Assembly: GCF_900624995.1 (NCBI RefSeq)
Contig: NZ_UYXQ01000019.1
Coordinates: 1-64,000 of the forward strand
Source of the DNA: Pseudomonas antarctica
GTDB lineage: Bacteria > Pseudomonadota > Gammaproteobacteria > Pseudomonadales > Pseudomonadaceae
Length of the DNA: 64,000 nucleotides
Reading direction: 5' to 3'
A program made the position numbers and the translations under genes. The notes under the pieces are model-generated. The model was not told the origin of the DNA, did no database searches, and worked only from the letters and a program-made list of their open reading frames with translations. This document shows, one piece after another, positions 19,773-28,836 of the stretch (the first letter of the stretch is position 1; every line of letters starts with the position of its first letter).

Positions 19773-20074
19773 TACGTATCCTGATGATTCTTGAGAACGT
19801 GCCCGGAGAGCGCGTCCAATTCGACTTCCCACTCGATGCCGTCGGCATCTTCCAGTTCGACTTGATACAGGTACTTGCCGTAGGCCTGGTCCAGGTCGGT
19901 GTCGAGTAGGGTCGAACCCGGATGCAGCGCCAGAGCCGTGGCTTCCAGCTGATCAAAGGCAACAATTGTAACAGTGCCAGGCAATGGCAGTGGCTTGTCG
20001 GGGTCCACTGCTCGGGCCTGTGCCGCGGTGGACGCGATGATACCGGCGGCGACCAGCACTGTGAGGCGCTTCAT
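19772..20074 (-). CDS. PepSY-domain periplasmic protein (first copy)
   Basis: A 100-residue protein. The signal peptide MKRLTVLVAAGIIASTAAQA is followed by a single PepSY domain (LLDTDLDQAYGKYLYQVELE then WEVELDALSGHVLKNHQDT). GGAG lies 8 bp before the ATG at 20074; a longer frame to 20224 is not supported. It heads the PepSY-PepSY-bqsR-bqsS operon, so the promoter should lie between 20075 and 20235, shared with the divergent patatin-like gene. Confidence 0.82.
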   Translation of the reverse strand: MKRLTVLVAAGIIASTAAQARAVDPDKPLPLPGTVTIVAFDQLEATALALHPGSTLLDTDLDQAYGKYLYQVELEDADGIEWEVELDALSGHVLKNHQDT

Positions 20075-20235
20075 GGCAAATCTCCGTTTCAGGATGTTTT
20101 TCCTACGCAGGCCACCGTACTCGCTGCAACTTAACTGAAACTGAATTGCCACCATGGCAATTTCCTCGCGCTCTTCTTCACCTATCACACCGCGAGTTTT
20201 TCTATACTGCCCCGCTCGCGCCAAAAGAGACCGGT

Positions 20236-21315
20236 ATGACAGCCATCCATATCAAATTCCCCGCCTTGACGCTCAAGGCCGGTAAACGCGCCTTTACGCG
20301 CATTCGCGAACAGGGCCTGACGCCTGCGGATGTCGGCATTCTCCCCGGCGCGGCCGGTGGCCCTAAGGCGCTGGGCATCCAGGGCCTGGACCTGGCGTTG
20401 TTTGGCGATTGGTTGCCGCGCGCGCCACGCGAACGCGCACTGATCGGCGCGTCCATCGGCTCCTGGCGGTTTGCCAGTGCCTGCCTGCCCGACCCGGTGC
20501 AGGGCCTGCTTGACCTCGGCCGCTTGTACAACGAACAGCGTTTTGCCAAAGGCGTGACCATGGCCGAGGTCAGCCACAGTTGTCAGCGTATGCTCGATGA
20601 GCTGCTCGCCGGTCGCGATGCGCGGGTGCTGGACAACCCCGACTATCGGCTGAACATCATGGTGGTCAAAAGCCACGGCCTGCTCGCCGATGACCACCGT
20701 GGGCGGCTCGGCCTGGGCCTGTCGTCGGTGATTGCCGACAACCTGCGCGGTCGCGCGCGGCTGTCGCGGCATTTCGAGCGGCTGATCATCCACGACCCAC
20801 GTCAGGCGCCACCGGTACATCCGCTCAAGGACTTCCCTTCGCGTTTCCTCGAACTGGAGTTGGGCAACCTGCGCCAGGCGCTGCTGGCGTCCGGCTCGAT
20901 CCCCATGGTGATGCAAGGCGTGCGCGACCTGCCCGGCGCCGGCGCCGGTACCTACCGCGACGGCGGCCTACTGGACTACCACCTCGACCTGCCCTACCAC
21001 GGCGACGACATCGTGCTGTACCCGCACTTCACCGACCGAATCATTCCCGGCTGGTTCGACAAGGGCTTGCCGTGGCGACGCAGTCATCAGCAGGGCTTGC
21101 AGGATGTGTTGCTGCTGGCCCCGTCCAAGGACTACCTGGCCCGCCTGCCCCATGGCAAATTGCCGGACCGCAGCGACTTCAAGCGCTTCATGGGGGATGA
21201 CCCGAGCCGCAATAGATACTGGCAAACCGCAATGAGCGAGAGCCGGCGGTTGGGCGATGCGTTTCTGGACCTGGCCGATAACGGCCAATTGGGCGAGCAC
21301 TTGCTGGCACTATGA
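20236..21315 (+). CDS. Patatin-like phospholipase
   Basis: A 359-residue cytosolic hydrolase. The oxyanion-type loop [16 protein letters not shown] precedes the nucleophile elbow GASIGS (Ser73), and the catalytic Asp is in YRDGG (Asp242), giving the Ser-Asp dyad of patatins. No signal peptide is seen. The start at 20236 is preferred to a longer frame from 20146. The lipid substrate is unknown. It is divergent from the bqs operon and followed by queD after 76 bp. Confidence 0.83.
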   Translation: MTAIHIKFPALTLKAGKRAFTRIREQGLTPADVGILPGAAGGPKALGIQGLDLALFGDWLPRAPRERALIGASIGSWRFASACLPDPVQGLLDLGRLYNEQRFAKGVTMAEVSHSCQRMLDELLAGRDARVLDNPDYRLNIMVVKSHGLLADDHRGRLGLGLSSVIADNLRGRARLSRHFERLIIHDPRQAPPVHPLKDFPSRFLELELGNLRQALLASGSIPMVMQGVRDLPGAGAGTYRDGGLLDYHLDLPYHGDDIVLYPHFTDRIIPGWFDKGLPWRRSHQQGLQDVLLLAPSKDYLARLPHGKLPDRSDFKRFMGDDPSRNRYWQTAMSESRRLGDAFLDLADNGQLGEHLLAL

Positions 21316-21391
21316 CCAAGCGGTATGCGCGGCGAAGGATCAAGCTGTTAAACTCGCCGCCTGCCAGATACCTGACCGAGCTGAAAATACT

Positions 21392-21748
21392 GTGGAAATC
21401 TTCAAAGAATTTACCTTCGAGTCCGCCCACCGCCTGCCCCACGTACCGCAAGACCACAAATGCGGGCGCCTGCATGGGCATTCGTTCAAGGTGGCGATCC
21501 ACCTGAGTGGCGACCTGGATCCCCATACCGGCTGGATTCGCGACTTCTCGCAGATCAAGGCGATTTTCAAACCGCTCTATGAACGCCTCGACCACAACTA
21601 CCTCAATGACATCCCAGGCCTGGAAAACCCGACCAGCGAAGTGCTGGCCAAGTGGATCTGGAATGAGCTCAAACCCCTGCTGCCGGAACTCAGCGCGATT
21701 CGCATCCATGAGACCTGTACCAGTGGCTGCATCTATCGCGGCGAGTAA
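21392..21748 (+). CDS. queD: 6-carboxytetrahydropterin synthase QueD
   Basis: A 118-residue enzyme of queuosine and 7-deazapurine biosynthesis that converts dihydroneopterin triphosphate to 6-carboxytetrahydropterin. Zinc ligands His13 (FESAHRLP), His28 and His30 (GRLHGHSF), catalytic Cys24 and the C-terminal HETCTSGC are all present. The start is a GTG at 21392, chosen because the residues from there ([13 protein letters not shown]) match the family and upstream residues do not. A terminator follows directly. Confidence 0.93.
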   Translation: MEIFKEFTFESAHRLPHVPQDHKCGRLHGHSFKVAIHLSGDLDPHTGWIRDFSQIKAIFKPLYERLDHNYLNDIPGLENPTSEVLAKWIWNELKPLLPELSAIRIHETCTSGCIYRGE

Positions 21749-21760
21749 GCCGACGTTGTG

Positions 21761-21787
21761 AAAAAACCACCCTCGCGGTGGTTTTTT
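21761..21787 (+). terminator. Rho-independent terminator after queD
   Basis: AAAAAACCACC pairs with GGTGGTTTTTT around CTCGC, 12 bp after the queD stop. Confidence 0.88.
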
Positions 21788-21839
21788 TATGGCCGGCTAC
21801 TTTACAGTCAGGGCTCGCGGCCGAAACGAGCACACGTTG

Positions 21840-22087
21840 ATGCACCCTTCGATACGCCACGCCACTGCCGGGCCGTCGCCCCTGATGCCCAGGGCCTGGG
21901 GTTCGGGCGGCTGTTGATGGATTTTGCGCCGCAACAGGCGATCGACGCGGGCTACGAAGCGATCCGCCTGTACACCCATGAAACCATGACCGAAAACATC
22001 ACGTTGTACACCCGCCGCGGCTATGTCGAAACCCATCGCGCGCAAGAGCATGGCCTGCGCCGCGCGTACATGACCAAACGCCTCTAG
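21840..22087 (+). pseudogene. GNAT acetyltransferase, internally deleted and frameshifted
   Basis: The C-terminal half is clear: AVAPDAQGLGFGRLLMDFA is the acetyl-CoA-binding V-x-P-x-x-Q-x-x-G-x-G loop, followed by AGYEAIRLYTHETMTENITL and YTRRGYVE. The N-terminal beta strands are missing. A typical GNAT opening (MHPSIRHATA from ATG 21840) lies in another frame just upstream. This suggests a deletion of roughly 60 codons that also shifted the frame. An open frame from 21758 starts inside the terminator and cannot be the native gene. It sits 9 bp before the NUDIX gene. Confidence 0.7.
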
Positions 22088-22096
22088 GAGAAGCCC

Positions 22097-22720
22097 ATGG
22101 AAACTATCTGGTTGGCCCAGGCCAAGCGCCTGCAGGCATTGGCGTCCACGGGGCTGCATTTTTGCACCGACGCCTTTGAGCGCGAACGCCTTGAGGAAAT
22201 CGCCGAGATTGCCCATAGCATGCTGGCGCAACTGGCGGATGTGCCGCTGGAACGTATCACCGGGCTGGTGCCGGATTTCGCCAAGCGCTATTCGACGCCC
22301 ATGATCGATGTGCGCGGCGCGGTGATCGAGGGCGAGCGCATTCTGCTGGTGCGTGAGCTGACCGATGGCTGCTGGGCGTTGCCGGGTGGTTACGCCGATA
22401 TTGGTTTGTCGGCGGCGCAAAACATCGTCAAGGAGATTCGCGAGGAAGCCGGGCTGAACGTTACTGCGCGGGCGCTGTACAGCGTCACGCACAAGGCCAA
22501 GGGTTTGTACCGCCCGGATGTGCGGGACTTCTACAAGTTGTACTTCCTGTGTGAACGCGTGGACCAAGTGGCACCTATGGCGGGGTTCGAAACCACTGAA
22601 GTGGGCTTTTTTACCTTGAACGACCTGCCGCCACTGTCCCGTGGGCGCACCATCGAAAGCGATCTTGAAGCGGCGTTTGCGTTCCATCGCGGCGAGACTA
22701 CCCAGACGCTGTTCGACTGA
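22097..22720 (+). CDS. NUDIX hydrolase with N-terminal helical domain
   Basis: A 207-residue hydrolase. Residues 1-~65 form the helical Nudix-N domain (LAQAKRLQALASTGLHF...FERERLEEIAEIA), and 68-~200 form the NUDIX fold. The box GGYADIGLSAAQNIVKEIRE-EAGL keeps the catalytic EIREE but has Leu where the first conserved Glu sits and Lys for Arg. Relatives hydrolyse ADP-ribose or similar nucleotides. AGGAGAAGCCC gives a good ribosome site before the ATG. It may once have been co-transcribed with the broken GNAT. Confidence 0.85.
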   Translation: METIWLAQAKRLQALASTGLHFCTDAFERERLEEIAEIAHSMLAQLADVPLERITGLVPDFAKRYSTPMIDVRGAVIEGERILLVRELTDGCWALPGGYADIGLSAAQNIVKEIREEAGLNVTARALYSVTHKAKGLYRPDVRDFYKLYFLCERVDQVAPMAGFETTEVGFFTLNDLPPLSRGRTIESDLEAAFAFHRGETTQTLFD

Positions 22721-22739
22721 TCCAATTTGTATCACTGCT

Positions 22740-22754
22740 GCACCGCTATCGTGC
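22740..22754. promoter_or_regulatory. NtrC-like dyad upstream of codB
   Basis: GCAC-N7-GTGC (GCACCGCTATCGTGC), the spacing of the enteric NtrC site, about 120 bp upstream of the candidate sigma-54 promoter. This is a typical enhancer position. It is a match by eye to the outer bases only. Confidence 0.4.
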
Positions 22755-22812
22755 CCGACAGGGCACAAAGACCACTCCTTGCGACGATTCGCCCCTCAAT
22801 GGCTATAAATAC

Positions 22813-22827
22813 TGTGCACGCTGCACA
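22813..22827. promoter_or_regulatory. Perfect inverted repeat upstream of codB
   Basis: TGTGCA-CGC-TGCACA, a 6-bp perfect dyad ~48 bp upstream of the sigma-54-like element. It could be an operator for the PucR-type regulator encoded in the operon, or a second activator site. Confidence 0.4.
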
Positions 22828-22860
22828 GCGCCCACCGTGCGCCCGTCACTGCCGCTGATT

Positions 22861-22876
22861 TGGCACGGGCGGTGCA
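22861..22876 (+). promoter_or_regulatory. Candidate sigma-54 promoter of codB
   Basis: TGGCACGGGCGGTGCA has the invariant GG (-24) and GC (-12) with exactly 10 bases between, and differs from the TGGCAC-N5-TTGCA consensus at one base. It lies 35 bp before the codB start codon. Nitrogen control of cytosine use makes this sensible. Confidence 0.55.
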
Positions 22877-22910
22877 ACAGGCTTGCGTCACTCATTCAGG
22901 GAGCAGGGCC

Positions 22911-24179
22911 ATGACGCAGCAAGAACCAGGCAACGATTACCCCCTCAGCGAAGTGCCGATGCATGCCCGCAAGGGCCTGGCGTCTACCGCCATGGTGCTG
23001 CTGGGGTTTACGTTTTTTACCGCAACCATGTTTGCCGGCGGCAAGCTGGGCGTAGCGTTCAGTTTCACCGACATGCTCGGCGTCGTGGCCTTGGGTAACC
23101 TGCTGCTGGGCATTTACGCCGCAGGCCTGGGTTACATCGCGTTCAAAAGCGGCCTGAACTCTGTGTTGATGGGCCGGTTCTGCTTTGGCGAAGTCGGCAG
23201 TAAGCTCAGTGACTTGATCTTAGGTTTCACTCAGATCGGCTGGTACGCCTGGGGCACTGCGACCGCCGCCGTCGTGCTGGGCAAGTATTTCGAGCTGAGC
23301 CAGGGCAGCGTGCTGGCATTGATGGTGTTGTTCGGCATGGTGTTCTGCGCCACCGCCTATGTGGGGTATCGCGGGTTGGAAGTCCTGTCCTACATCGCCG
23401 TGCCAGCCATGGGCATCTTGCTGTTTCTGTCGATAGGGGTGTCCACCGTAAAAATCGGCGGGCTCGATGGCCTGCTGGCCGTGGTGCCGACGGCAGAGCT
23501 GGACCTGTCCACCGCGATCACCCTGGTGTTCGGTACGTTTGTCAGCGGCGCGACCCAGGCGACCAACTGGACGCGGTTTTCCCGCTCGGCCAAAGTCGCG
23601 GTGCTGGCCAGCCTGATCGGTTTTTTTATCGGCAATGGCTTGATGGTGTTGATCGGCGCCTATGGCGCCATCGTTTATCAGCAGCCGGACGTCGTGGAAG
23701 TATTACTCCTGCAAGGCTTCGCCATGGCGGCGATGGCCATGTTGCTGCTCAATATCTGGAGTACCCAGGACAACACCATCTACAACTTTGCCGTCGCCGG
23801 CTGCAATTTGCTGCGCACCCAGCGGCGCAAAACCGTGACCCTGGCCGGGGCAGTGATCGGCACCCTGCTGGCACTGCTCGGCATGTACGACATGTTGGTG
23901 CCCTACCTGATTCTGCTGGGCACGGTGATCCCGCCCATTGGCGGGGTGATCATGGCCGATTTCTTCTACCGCTATCGCGGCCAGTACCCGCGCTTGGCCC
24001 AGACACGTCTGCCCGCCTTCAATTGGCCAGGGTTGGTGGCGTATGCGGTAGGCACCGTGCTGGCGTTCCACTCGCCCTGGGTGGCGCCGTTGGTGGGGAT
24101 TGTGGCGGCGTCGCTGACCTACATCGTGCTGACGTTAGTGCTGCGCGTACGCGCGCCATCGGCTGACGCCCCGGCATGA
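22911..24179 (+). CDS. codB: Cytosine permease CodB
   Basis: A 422-residue, ~12-helix transporter of the nucleobase:cation symporter-1 family. Diagnostic segments are FTATMFAGGKLGVAFSFTDM (first helix and substrate-site region), QIGWYAWGTATAA, FVSGATQATNWTRF and IWSTQDNTIYNFAVAG. It imports cytosine. GGAGCAGGG lies just before the ATG at 22911; an in-frame start at 22860 overlaps the promoter and is rejected. It overlaps the PucR gene by 4 bp (ATGA), and codA follows, so uptake, control and deamination are in one operon. Confidence 0.9.
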   Translation: MTQQEPGNDYPLSEVPMHARKGLASTAMVLLGFTFFTATMFAGGKLGVAFSFTDMLGVVALGNLLLGIYAAGLGYIAFKSGLNSVLMGRFCFGEVGSKLSDLILGFTQIGWYAWGTATAAVVLGKYFELSQGSVLALMVLFGMVFCATAYVGYRGLEVLSYIAVPAMGILLFLSIGVSTVKIGGLDGLLAVVPTAELDLSTAITLVFGTFVSGATQATNWTRFSRSAKVAVLASLIGFFIGNGLMVLIGAYGAIVYQQPDVVEVLLLQGFAMAAMAMLLLNIWSTQDNTIYNFAVAGCNLLRTQRRKTVTLAGAVIGTLLALLGMYDMLVPYLILLGTVIPPIGGVIMADFFYRYRGQYPRLAQTRLPAFNWPGLVAYAVGTVLAFHSPWVAPLVGIVAASLTYIVLTLVLRVRAPSADAPA

Positions 24180-25393
24180 GCCTGACGGTCGCGGATGTGC
24201 TGGCCTTGCCGGGCCTGGAATCGATAAGCCTGCGCGCGGGTGACGCAGGTCTGGATAACACCGTGCGCTGGCCCTATGTCGCGGAAAACAGTGGGATCGC
24301 CGAATGGGTACTGGGCGGCGAACTGGTGTTCGTCACCGGTATCAATCACCCACGCGATGACGCCAACTTGCTGCGCTTGCTGGATGAAGCCTGTCAGCGC
24401 CAAGTTGCCGGGCTGGTGATTCTTACAGGGCCTGCCTATATCCAGGCGATTCCCCAACGCTTATTGGACGCCGCCGAAGCCGCCGGTATGCCGCTGATCG
24501 AGCAACCTTATTCGCTGAAAATGGTGCTGGTGACCCAGGCGATTGGCTCGGCGTTGATCGAGTCCGAGCAACTGGGCCGTTCGCGGCATGATGTGCTGGA
24601 GCGCTTGCTGGCCGGTGATTATCAATCCTTGGAGGTGTTGCTGCATCGCGCCGCGCAACTGGGCATGTCGCTGGCAGGGCATTGGCAGATCGTCCAGTTG
24701 CAACTGGAGGGTGGCGAGGCGCTATTTGCCCAAAACGATACGGCGCAGGTGGAAGCACAGTTGGCGCGCCAGCACGACAGTATTGGCCGTCGGCTGCGGC
24801 AGTTTTCGGCGCAGCATCGTGCGCTGTTGCCGGTGTTGGGGCGGGCTGGGCAATGGACAGTGTTGCTGCCGGCCACTGACGCGGCTGCGGCGCTGGTCAA
24901 TCGTCAGCAATTGGCCGCGTGGCTTAACCCGTTGAACCTGCGCCTGGCACCCTTGAAGCTGTTTATAGGCCTGAGCGCCGCTGCGCACCCACCTGCTCGC
25001 CTGGCCCAGGCGCACGATGAAGCACGCCAGGCGCTGACGGCGGCGCGGCGTTTCAGCGACCGCAACGGGCTCTGTGTGTATGACGAACTGGGCGTATTGA
25101 AACTGCTCAGCGGCGTGCGTGATCGCGCCCTGCTCGACCAGTTTCTCAACGAGCGCTTGGGGCCGTTGCTGCGTCACGACCTGCACCATGGCCCAAGCCT
25201 GATGCCGACCCTGGAAGCCTGGTTTCACGAGAATGGTAATCTAGTCGCCGCCGCCCAGCGCCTGGCCGTGCACCGCAACACCCTGACGCACCGCGTCCAG
25301 CGCATCGAAGCCCTCTGTGGGCTGACGCTGGACAACTCATATGACCGCCTGGACATCGGCATCGCCCTGATGATCTGGCGGCTGTCTGCCTGA
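24176..25393 (+). CDS. PucR family transcriptional regulator
   Basis: A 405-residue regulator. The N-terminal PucR domain (1-~120) begins LTVADVLALPGLESISLRAG and contains GELVFVTGI and GLVILTGPAY. A GGDEF-like central region (~150-300) follows, and a C-terminal PucR helix-turn-helix (~340-400) reads WFHENGNLVAAAQRLAVHRN then TLTHRVQRIEALCG. Members control purine, allantoin or pyrimidine use. Its position between codB and codA, with a 4-bp overlap, makes cytosine-responsive control of this operon the simplest reading. Confidence 0.88.
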   Translation: MSLTVADVLALPGLESISLRAGDAGLDNTVRWPYVAENSGIAEWVLGGELVFVTGINHPRDDANLLRLLDEACQRQVAGLVILTGPAYIQAIPQRLLDAAEAAGMPLIEQPYSLKMVLVTQAIGSALIESEQLGRSRHDVLERLLAGDYQSLEVLLHRAAQLGMSLAGHWQIVQLQLEGGEALFAQNDTAQVEAQLARQHDSIGRRLRQFSAQHRALLPVLGRAGQWTVLLPATDAAAALVNRQQLAAWLNPLNLRLAPLKLFIGLSAAAHPPARLAQAHDEARQALTAARRFSDRNGLCVYDELGVLKLLSGVRDRALLDQFLNERLGPLLRHDLHHGPSLMPTLEAWFHENGNLVAAAQRLAVHRNTLTHRVQRIEALCGLTLDNSYDRLDIGIALMIWRLSA

Positions 25394-25420
25394 CTGTCTT
25401 TAGCCAAGAGGAACTTGCCC

Positions 25421-26656
25421 ATGCATATCATCAACGCCCGCCTGCGCAACCGTGAAGGCCTGCATGATCTGCACCTGGAACACGGCCGGATCGCCAGCAT
25501 CACCCCACAAACGGTGGTGCCTGTTTTAACGGCCGAAGACCTGGATGCCGCCGGCAACCTGGTCATACCGCCTTTTGTAGAACCGCATATTCACCTCGAC
25601 GCCACCCTCACCGCCGGCGAACCGCGCTGGAACATGAGTGGTACGCTGTTCGAGGGCATCGAGTGCTGGGGCGAACGTAAAGCCACGATCACTCAGGAAG
25701 ACACCAAGACCCGCGCCAAGAAAACCATCCAGGCCCTGGCCGCCCACGGTATCCAGCATGTGCGCACCCACGTCGACGTCACCGACCCCGACCTCACAGC
25801 CCTCAAAGCTATGCTGGAAGTGCGCGAAGAAAGCACGCACCTGATCGACCTGCAAATCGTCGCGTTTCCCCAAGAAGGCATTGAGTCCTACCGCAATGGC
25901 CGCGAATTGATGGAAGAAGCCATCCGCCTGGGTGCCGATGTGGTGGGTGGCATTCCCCACTTCGAATACACCCGCGACCAAGGCGTGAGTTCGCTGAAGT
26001 TTCTCATGGACCTGGCCGAGCGCACTGGCTGCCTGGTGGACGTGCACTGCGACGAAACCGATGACCCGCACTCACGCTTTCTCGAGGTGCTCGCCGAAGA
26101 AGCCCGCAGCCGCGGCATGGGCGCGCGTGTTACCGCCAGCCACACCACGGCCATGGGCTCTTACGACAATGCCTACTGCGCCAAACTGTTTCGCCTGTTG
26201 GGGCACTCGGGTATCAGCTTCGTCTCCTGCCCCACCGAAAGCATCCACCTGCAAGGGCGTTTCGACAGCTTCCCGAAACGCCGTGGCGTGACCCGCGTCA
26301 ACGAACTGCTCGAAGCAGGCATGAACGTGTGCTTCGGCCAGGACTCGATTGTCGACCCTTGGTATCCACTGGGTAACGGCAATATTCTGCGCGTGCTGGA
26401 GGCCGGCCTACACATCTGCCACATGCTCGGCTACCGCAACCTGCAAAGTGCCCTGGACTTGGTCACCGACAACAGCGCCAAAGCCATGGCCCTGGGCGAG
26501 CGTTACGGCCTGGAGCCCGGGCGCCCGGCCAACCTGGTGGTCTTGTCTGCAGACAGCGACTACGAAGTCATCCGTAGCCAAGGCCTGCCGCTGTACTCGA
26601 TCCGCAATGGCAAGGTGCTGATGAAACGCCAACCGGCGCAGGTGGCTTTTTTGTAA
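25421..26656 (+). CDS. codA: Cytosine deaminase CodA
   Basis: A 411-residue amidohydrolase converting cytosine to uracil and ammonia. Metal and catalytic residues are placed as in E. coli CodA: His56 and His58 (EPHIHLDA), Gln151 (FPQEG), His209 (DVHCDETDD), His241 and Asp308 (FGQDS). E. coli has a second Asp after the metal-binding one (HDD); here it is Ser309. The start ATG at 25421 follows AGAGGAA. It is the third gene of the codB-pucR-codA operon. Isoguanine or creatinine deamination are alternatives within the family. Confidence 0.9.
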   Translation: MHIINARLRNREGLHDLHLEHGRIASITPQTVVPVLTAEDLDAAGNLVIPPFVEPHIHLDATLTAGEPRWNMSGTLFEGIECWGERKATITQEDTKTRAKKTIQALAAHGIQHVRTHVDVTDPDLTALKAMLEVREESTHLIDLQIVAFPQEGIESYRNGRELMEEAIRLGADVVGGIPHFEYTRDQGVSSLKFLMDLAERTGCLVDVHCDETDDPHSRFLEVLAEEARSRGMGARVTASHTTAMGSYDNAYCAKLFRLLGHSGISFVSCPTESIHLQGRFDSFPKRRGVTRVNELLEAGMNVCFGQDSIVDPWYPLGNGNILRVLEAGLHICHMLGYRNLQSALDLVTDNSAKAMALGERYGLEPGRPANLVVLSADSDYEVIRSQGLPLYSIRNGKVLMKRQPAQVAFL

Positions 26657-26665
26657 GCGCTGCCG

Positions 26666-28822
26666 TTAAACAATCGAATCGATATCCAGGGGTTGTGGCC
26701 TCCCACGGTCACTGTGGGAGGGTGGCGGGATACTGGCGAGTTGGGATATCTCACGATTTTCACGGTGGCTGAACCAACGCTTGAGGCTGGGTTGCAAATC
26801 GGCCGAGTGGGCTTGGCTGCCGTATACATCACGCACGTCCAGGCGACGCCAGCGTAAGGACTCCAAGCGCTGGCGACTGGTGCGCAAGCGATCGATTTCT
26901 GCATTCAACGCCTGGTTATGTTCGTGCCCGTAACTGCGCTGGTTCGTGGGGCGACGCCGATCAAGCTCACGGTTCTTGTCACGCAGTTGCTGAGTCATGG
27001 TCTGCAGCGCATGGTCAATCAGCTCAAACTCCCTGGGTGTGACCAAAGGCCCTTGGATATCCACGGTCTGTTGCCAGCGACGCAACGTGGCCCACGCTGC
27101 AGGAATGTAGCTGGCGGTCATGAAGTGCTGGTTGGCCTGGAGCAGTTGTTTGAGCAGGTTGGCGCGGTCAGGCATATCACCGTGGAGTTGCAACGCACGA
27201 TTGCAACCGGCCTCGAGGATGGACTCACAACCGGGCTTCCATAACACCGAGGAAAGGGTGCCGTCCGCGAGCTGGATCGGCATGAAGTGCTGCTGTTCGC
27301 CGTGATGCTGGTAGGGGTTGCCACCAACGCGCACCAGGCCAGCGGCGAATAACAAGCCGCCCGGAGCGGGAGCGCTGAATAACATCACCGCCCCCGGAAC
27401 CCAGAGTTTGGTGGTGGTGTTCATCCACGGGGCGGGGACGCTGGGGACTGGGTCGTTGTGATTGACGATGCGGTGATGGACTAGAGACGAGGCGCCTTCA
27501 GAGAACTCGGAGTCGGCGGCGCGAGGGGCGCCGTAGGTGTAGACGAGAATGTTGTAGTCAGCGCTGGGGATTCGACGCAGCCCTTCTGCCAGGAGCAAGG
27601 CGATGGCGCCACCGAGGCTGTGGCCGCAAATGACAATGCGTTGGCCATCGTGGAATTGCCCGAGGTACTGCAGAACGAAATCGCGCATCGCTCGATACGC
27701 CTGGTAAAAGCCCTCATGGGCTTTACCTGCGCCTTCAGCAAAGGGCACTTGGTGGGCATTAGCGTCGCGCAGTGCGTCGACGCCACTGGCGGTGCCTCGC
27801 ACCGAAATCAGAATGACTTGATCGTGATGAGTGATAAACGCCTGCGTATCAGTGCCGAACTGTTCATCGTCGAAAAAGTGCACGCGAGCAGGATGTTCCT
27901 GTTTCTCTGCGAGTTCCGAACGGTTCTGCGGATACAACTCAGGATCGAAGGGCACAATTTCAAAGCGCTGGGAGTATGGAACTTCCTCATAAAGCGGATA
28001 AAAGCGTTGAACCTGCTCACCGTCCACCTTCCAGGCTTCCTGATACCCCGACAGTTTTTCGGCGAACACATTTCCCACGCTTGGAGACAGGGGAAAACTG
28101 ACTTGATCCACGGGACGCGTTGGAGGCTCCTGGCCAAAGTCGCAGTAACTCAAGGTGGACATCAACGCCAGTTGATACAGGTTCAAGGCACAAAACCGAT
28201 CATCGCCGGAGAGCATCGGGCGCAAAGCACGCAGCGGTCGTACTTCCAGTAACGTGTGCAGGTTAGGGAACAGCACAACACCTGACAACGCTGGCTGAGG
28301 CGGACCGAATCCCAGTTCAGCCATCATTCTTAGCGCGTGCCGTTGAGGTTGATAAGCCCGAGGCGCCAACGGCGGCAGATGAGCAACATGTCGGACCAGG
28401 TCGCGTACTTCAACTTGATAAAACCGGTCCGCTTGGTGCTGGGCAGGGTTACTCTCAGTACGTTGACCATCAGCAGCGACAAAGCGGGTTTGTTCGGCAC
28501 GAATCTGGAGTTCGGTGATAGGTAGCTTGTAAGTCTCGCGCGTGCTCAATCCAAAATACGGCGCCTCTTTCCCAGAATACAGCCCCTCCAGAGCAAGAAC
28601 GACGGGGCCGCAGTAAAACCCTTGTAGCTTGGCAAACCCCTCTCCAGTCAGTCTTCCGCTGTACTGCTGCCCTGTACTGTCCTGGATCGTGTACGCAAGC
28701 CCGCCATATGCCTTACCGCTGCCCGTTTCATCAACTAGACAAAAGCTCGCCCAATGCCCTTTCACCGCGCAAGCAGGCATCTTGCTACTGAAAAAAGGTT
28801 GCTTCCATGCTTCCTGGTTCAT
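26666..28822 (-). CDS. Class 3 lipase, candidate type VI effector
   Basis: A 718-residue protein. Residues ~15-85 form a beta-rich domain (GGLAYTIQDSTGQQYSGRLT then GFAKLQGFYCG), like transthyretin-type domains that dock effectors to VgrG. The Lipase_3 domain (~330-515) has the RGT oxyanion loop (342-344), nucleophile GHSLGG (Ser402), Asp457 (NHNDPVPSVP) and His506/507 (PYQHHGEQ). A C-terminal helical, charged tail covers ~590-718. There is no signal peptide. The gene order vgrG, DUF4123, lipoprotein, lipase is that of type VI lipase effector cassettes. It probably attacks membrane lipids in the periplasm of rivals. Confidence 0.82.
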   Translation of the reverse strand: MNQEAWKQPFFSSKMPACAVKGHWASFCLVDETGSGKAYGGLAYTIQDSTGQQYSGRLTGEGFAKLQGFYCGPVVLALEGLYSGKEAPYFGLSTRETYKLPITELQIRAEQTRFVAADGQRTESNPAQHQADRFYQVEVRDLVRHVAHLPPLAPRAYQPQRHALRMMAELGFGPPQPALSGVVLFPNLHTLLEVRPLRALRPMLSGDDRFCALNLYQLALMSTLSYCDFGQEPPTRPVDQVSFPLSPSVGNVFAEKLSGYQEAWKVDGEQVQRFYPLYEEVPYSQRFEIVPFDPELYPQNRSELAEKQEHPARVHFFDDEQFGTDTQAFITHHDQVILISVRGTASGVDALRDANAHQVPFAEGAGKAHEGFYQAYRAMRDFVLQYLGQFHDGQRIVICGHSLGGAIALLLAEGLRRIPSADYNILVYTYGAPRAADSEFSEGASSLVHHRIVNHNDPVPSVPAPWMNTTTKLWVPGAVMLFSAPAPGGLLFAAGLVRVGGNPYQHHGEQQHFMPIQLADGTLSSVLWKPGCESILEAGCNRALQLHGDMPDRANLLKQLLQANQHFMTASYIPAAWATLRRWQQTVDIQGPLVTPREFELIDHALQTMTQQLRDKNRELDRRRPTNQRSYGHEHNQALNAEIDRLRTSRQRLESLRWRRLDVRDVYGSQAHSADLQPSLKRWFSHRENREISQLASIPPPSHSDRGRPQPLDIDSIV

Positions 28823-28836
28823 GACTCAGCTCCTTG

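Noticed and set aside
26699..26721. Inverted repeat CCTCCCAC...GTGGGAGG near the lipase 3' end, possible terminator or REP
   Set aside because: It lies inside the coding region of the lipase (near its last 20 codons), has no T-run, and lacks the rest of the REP core.
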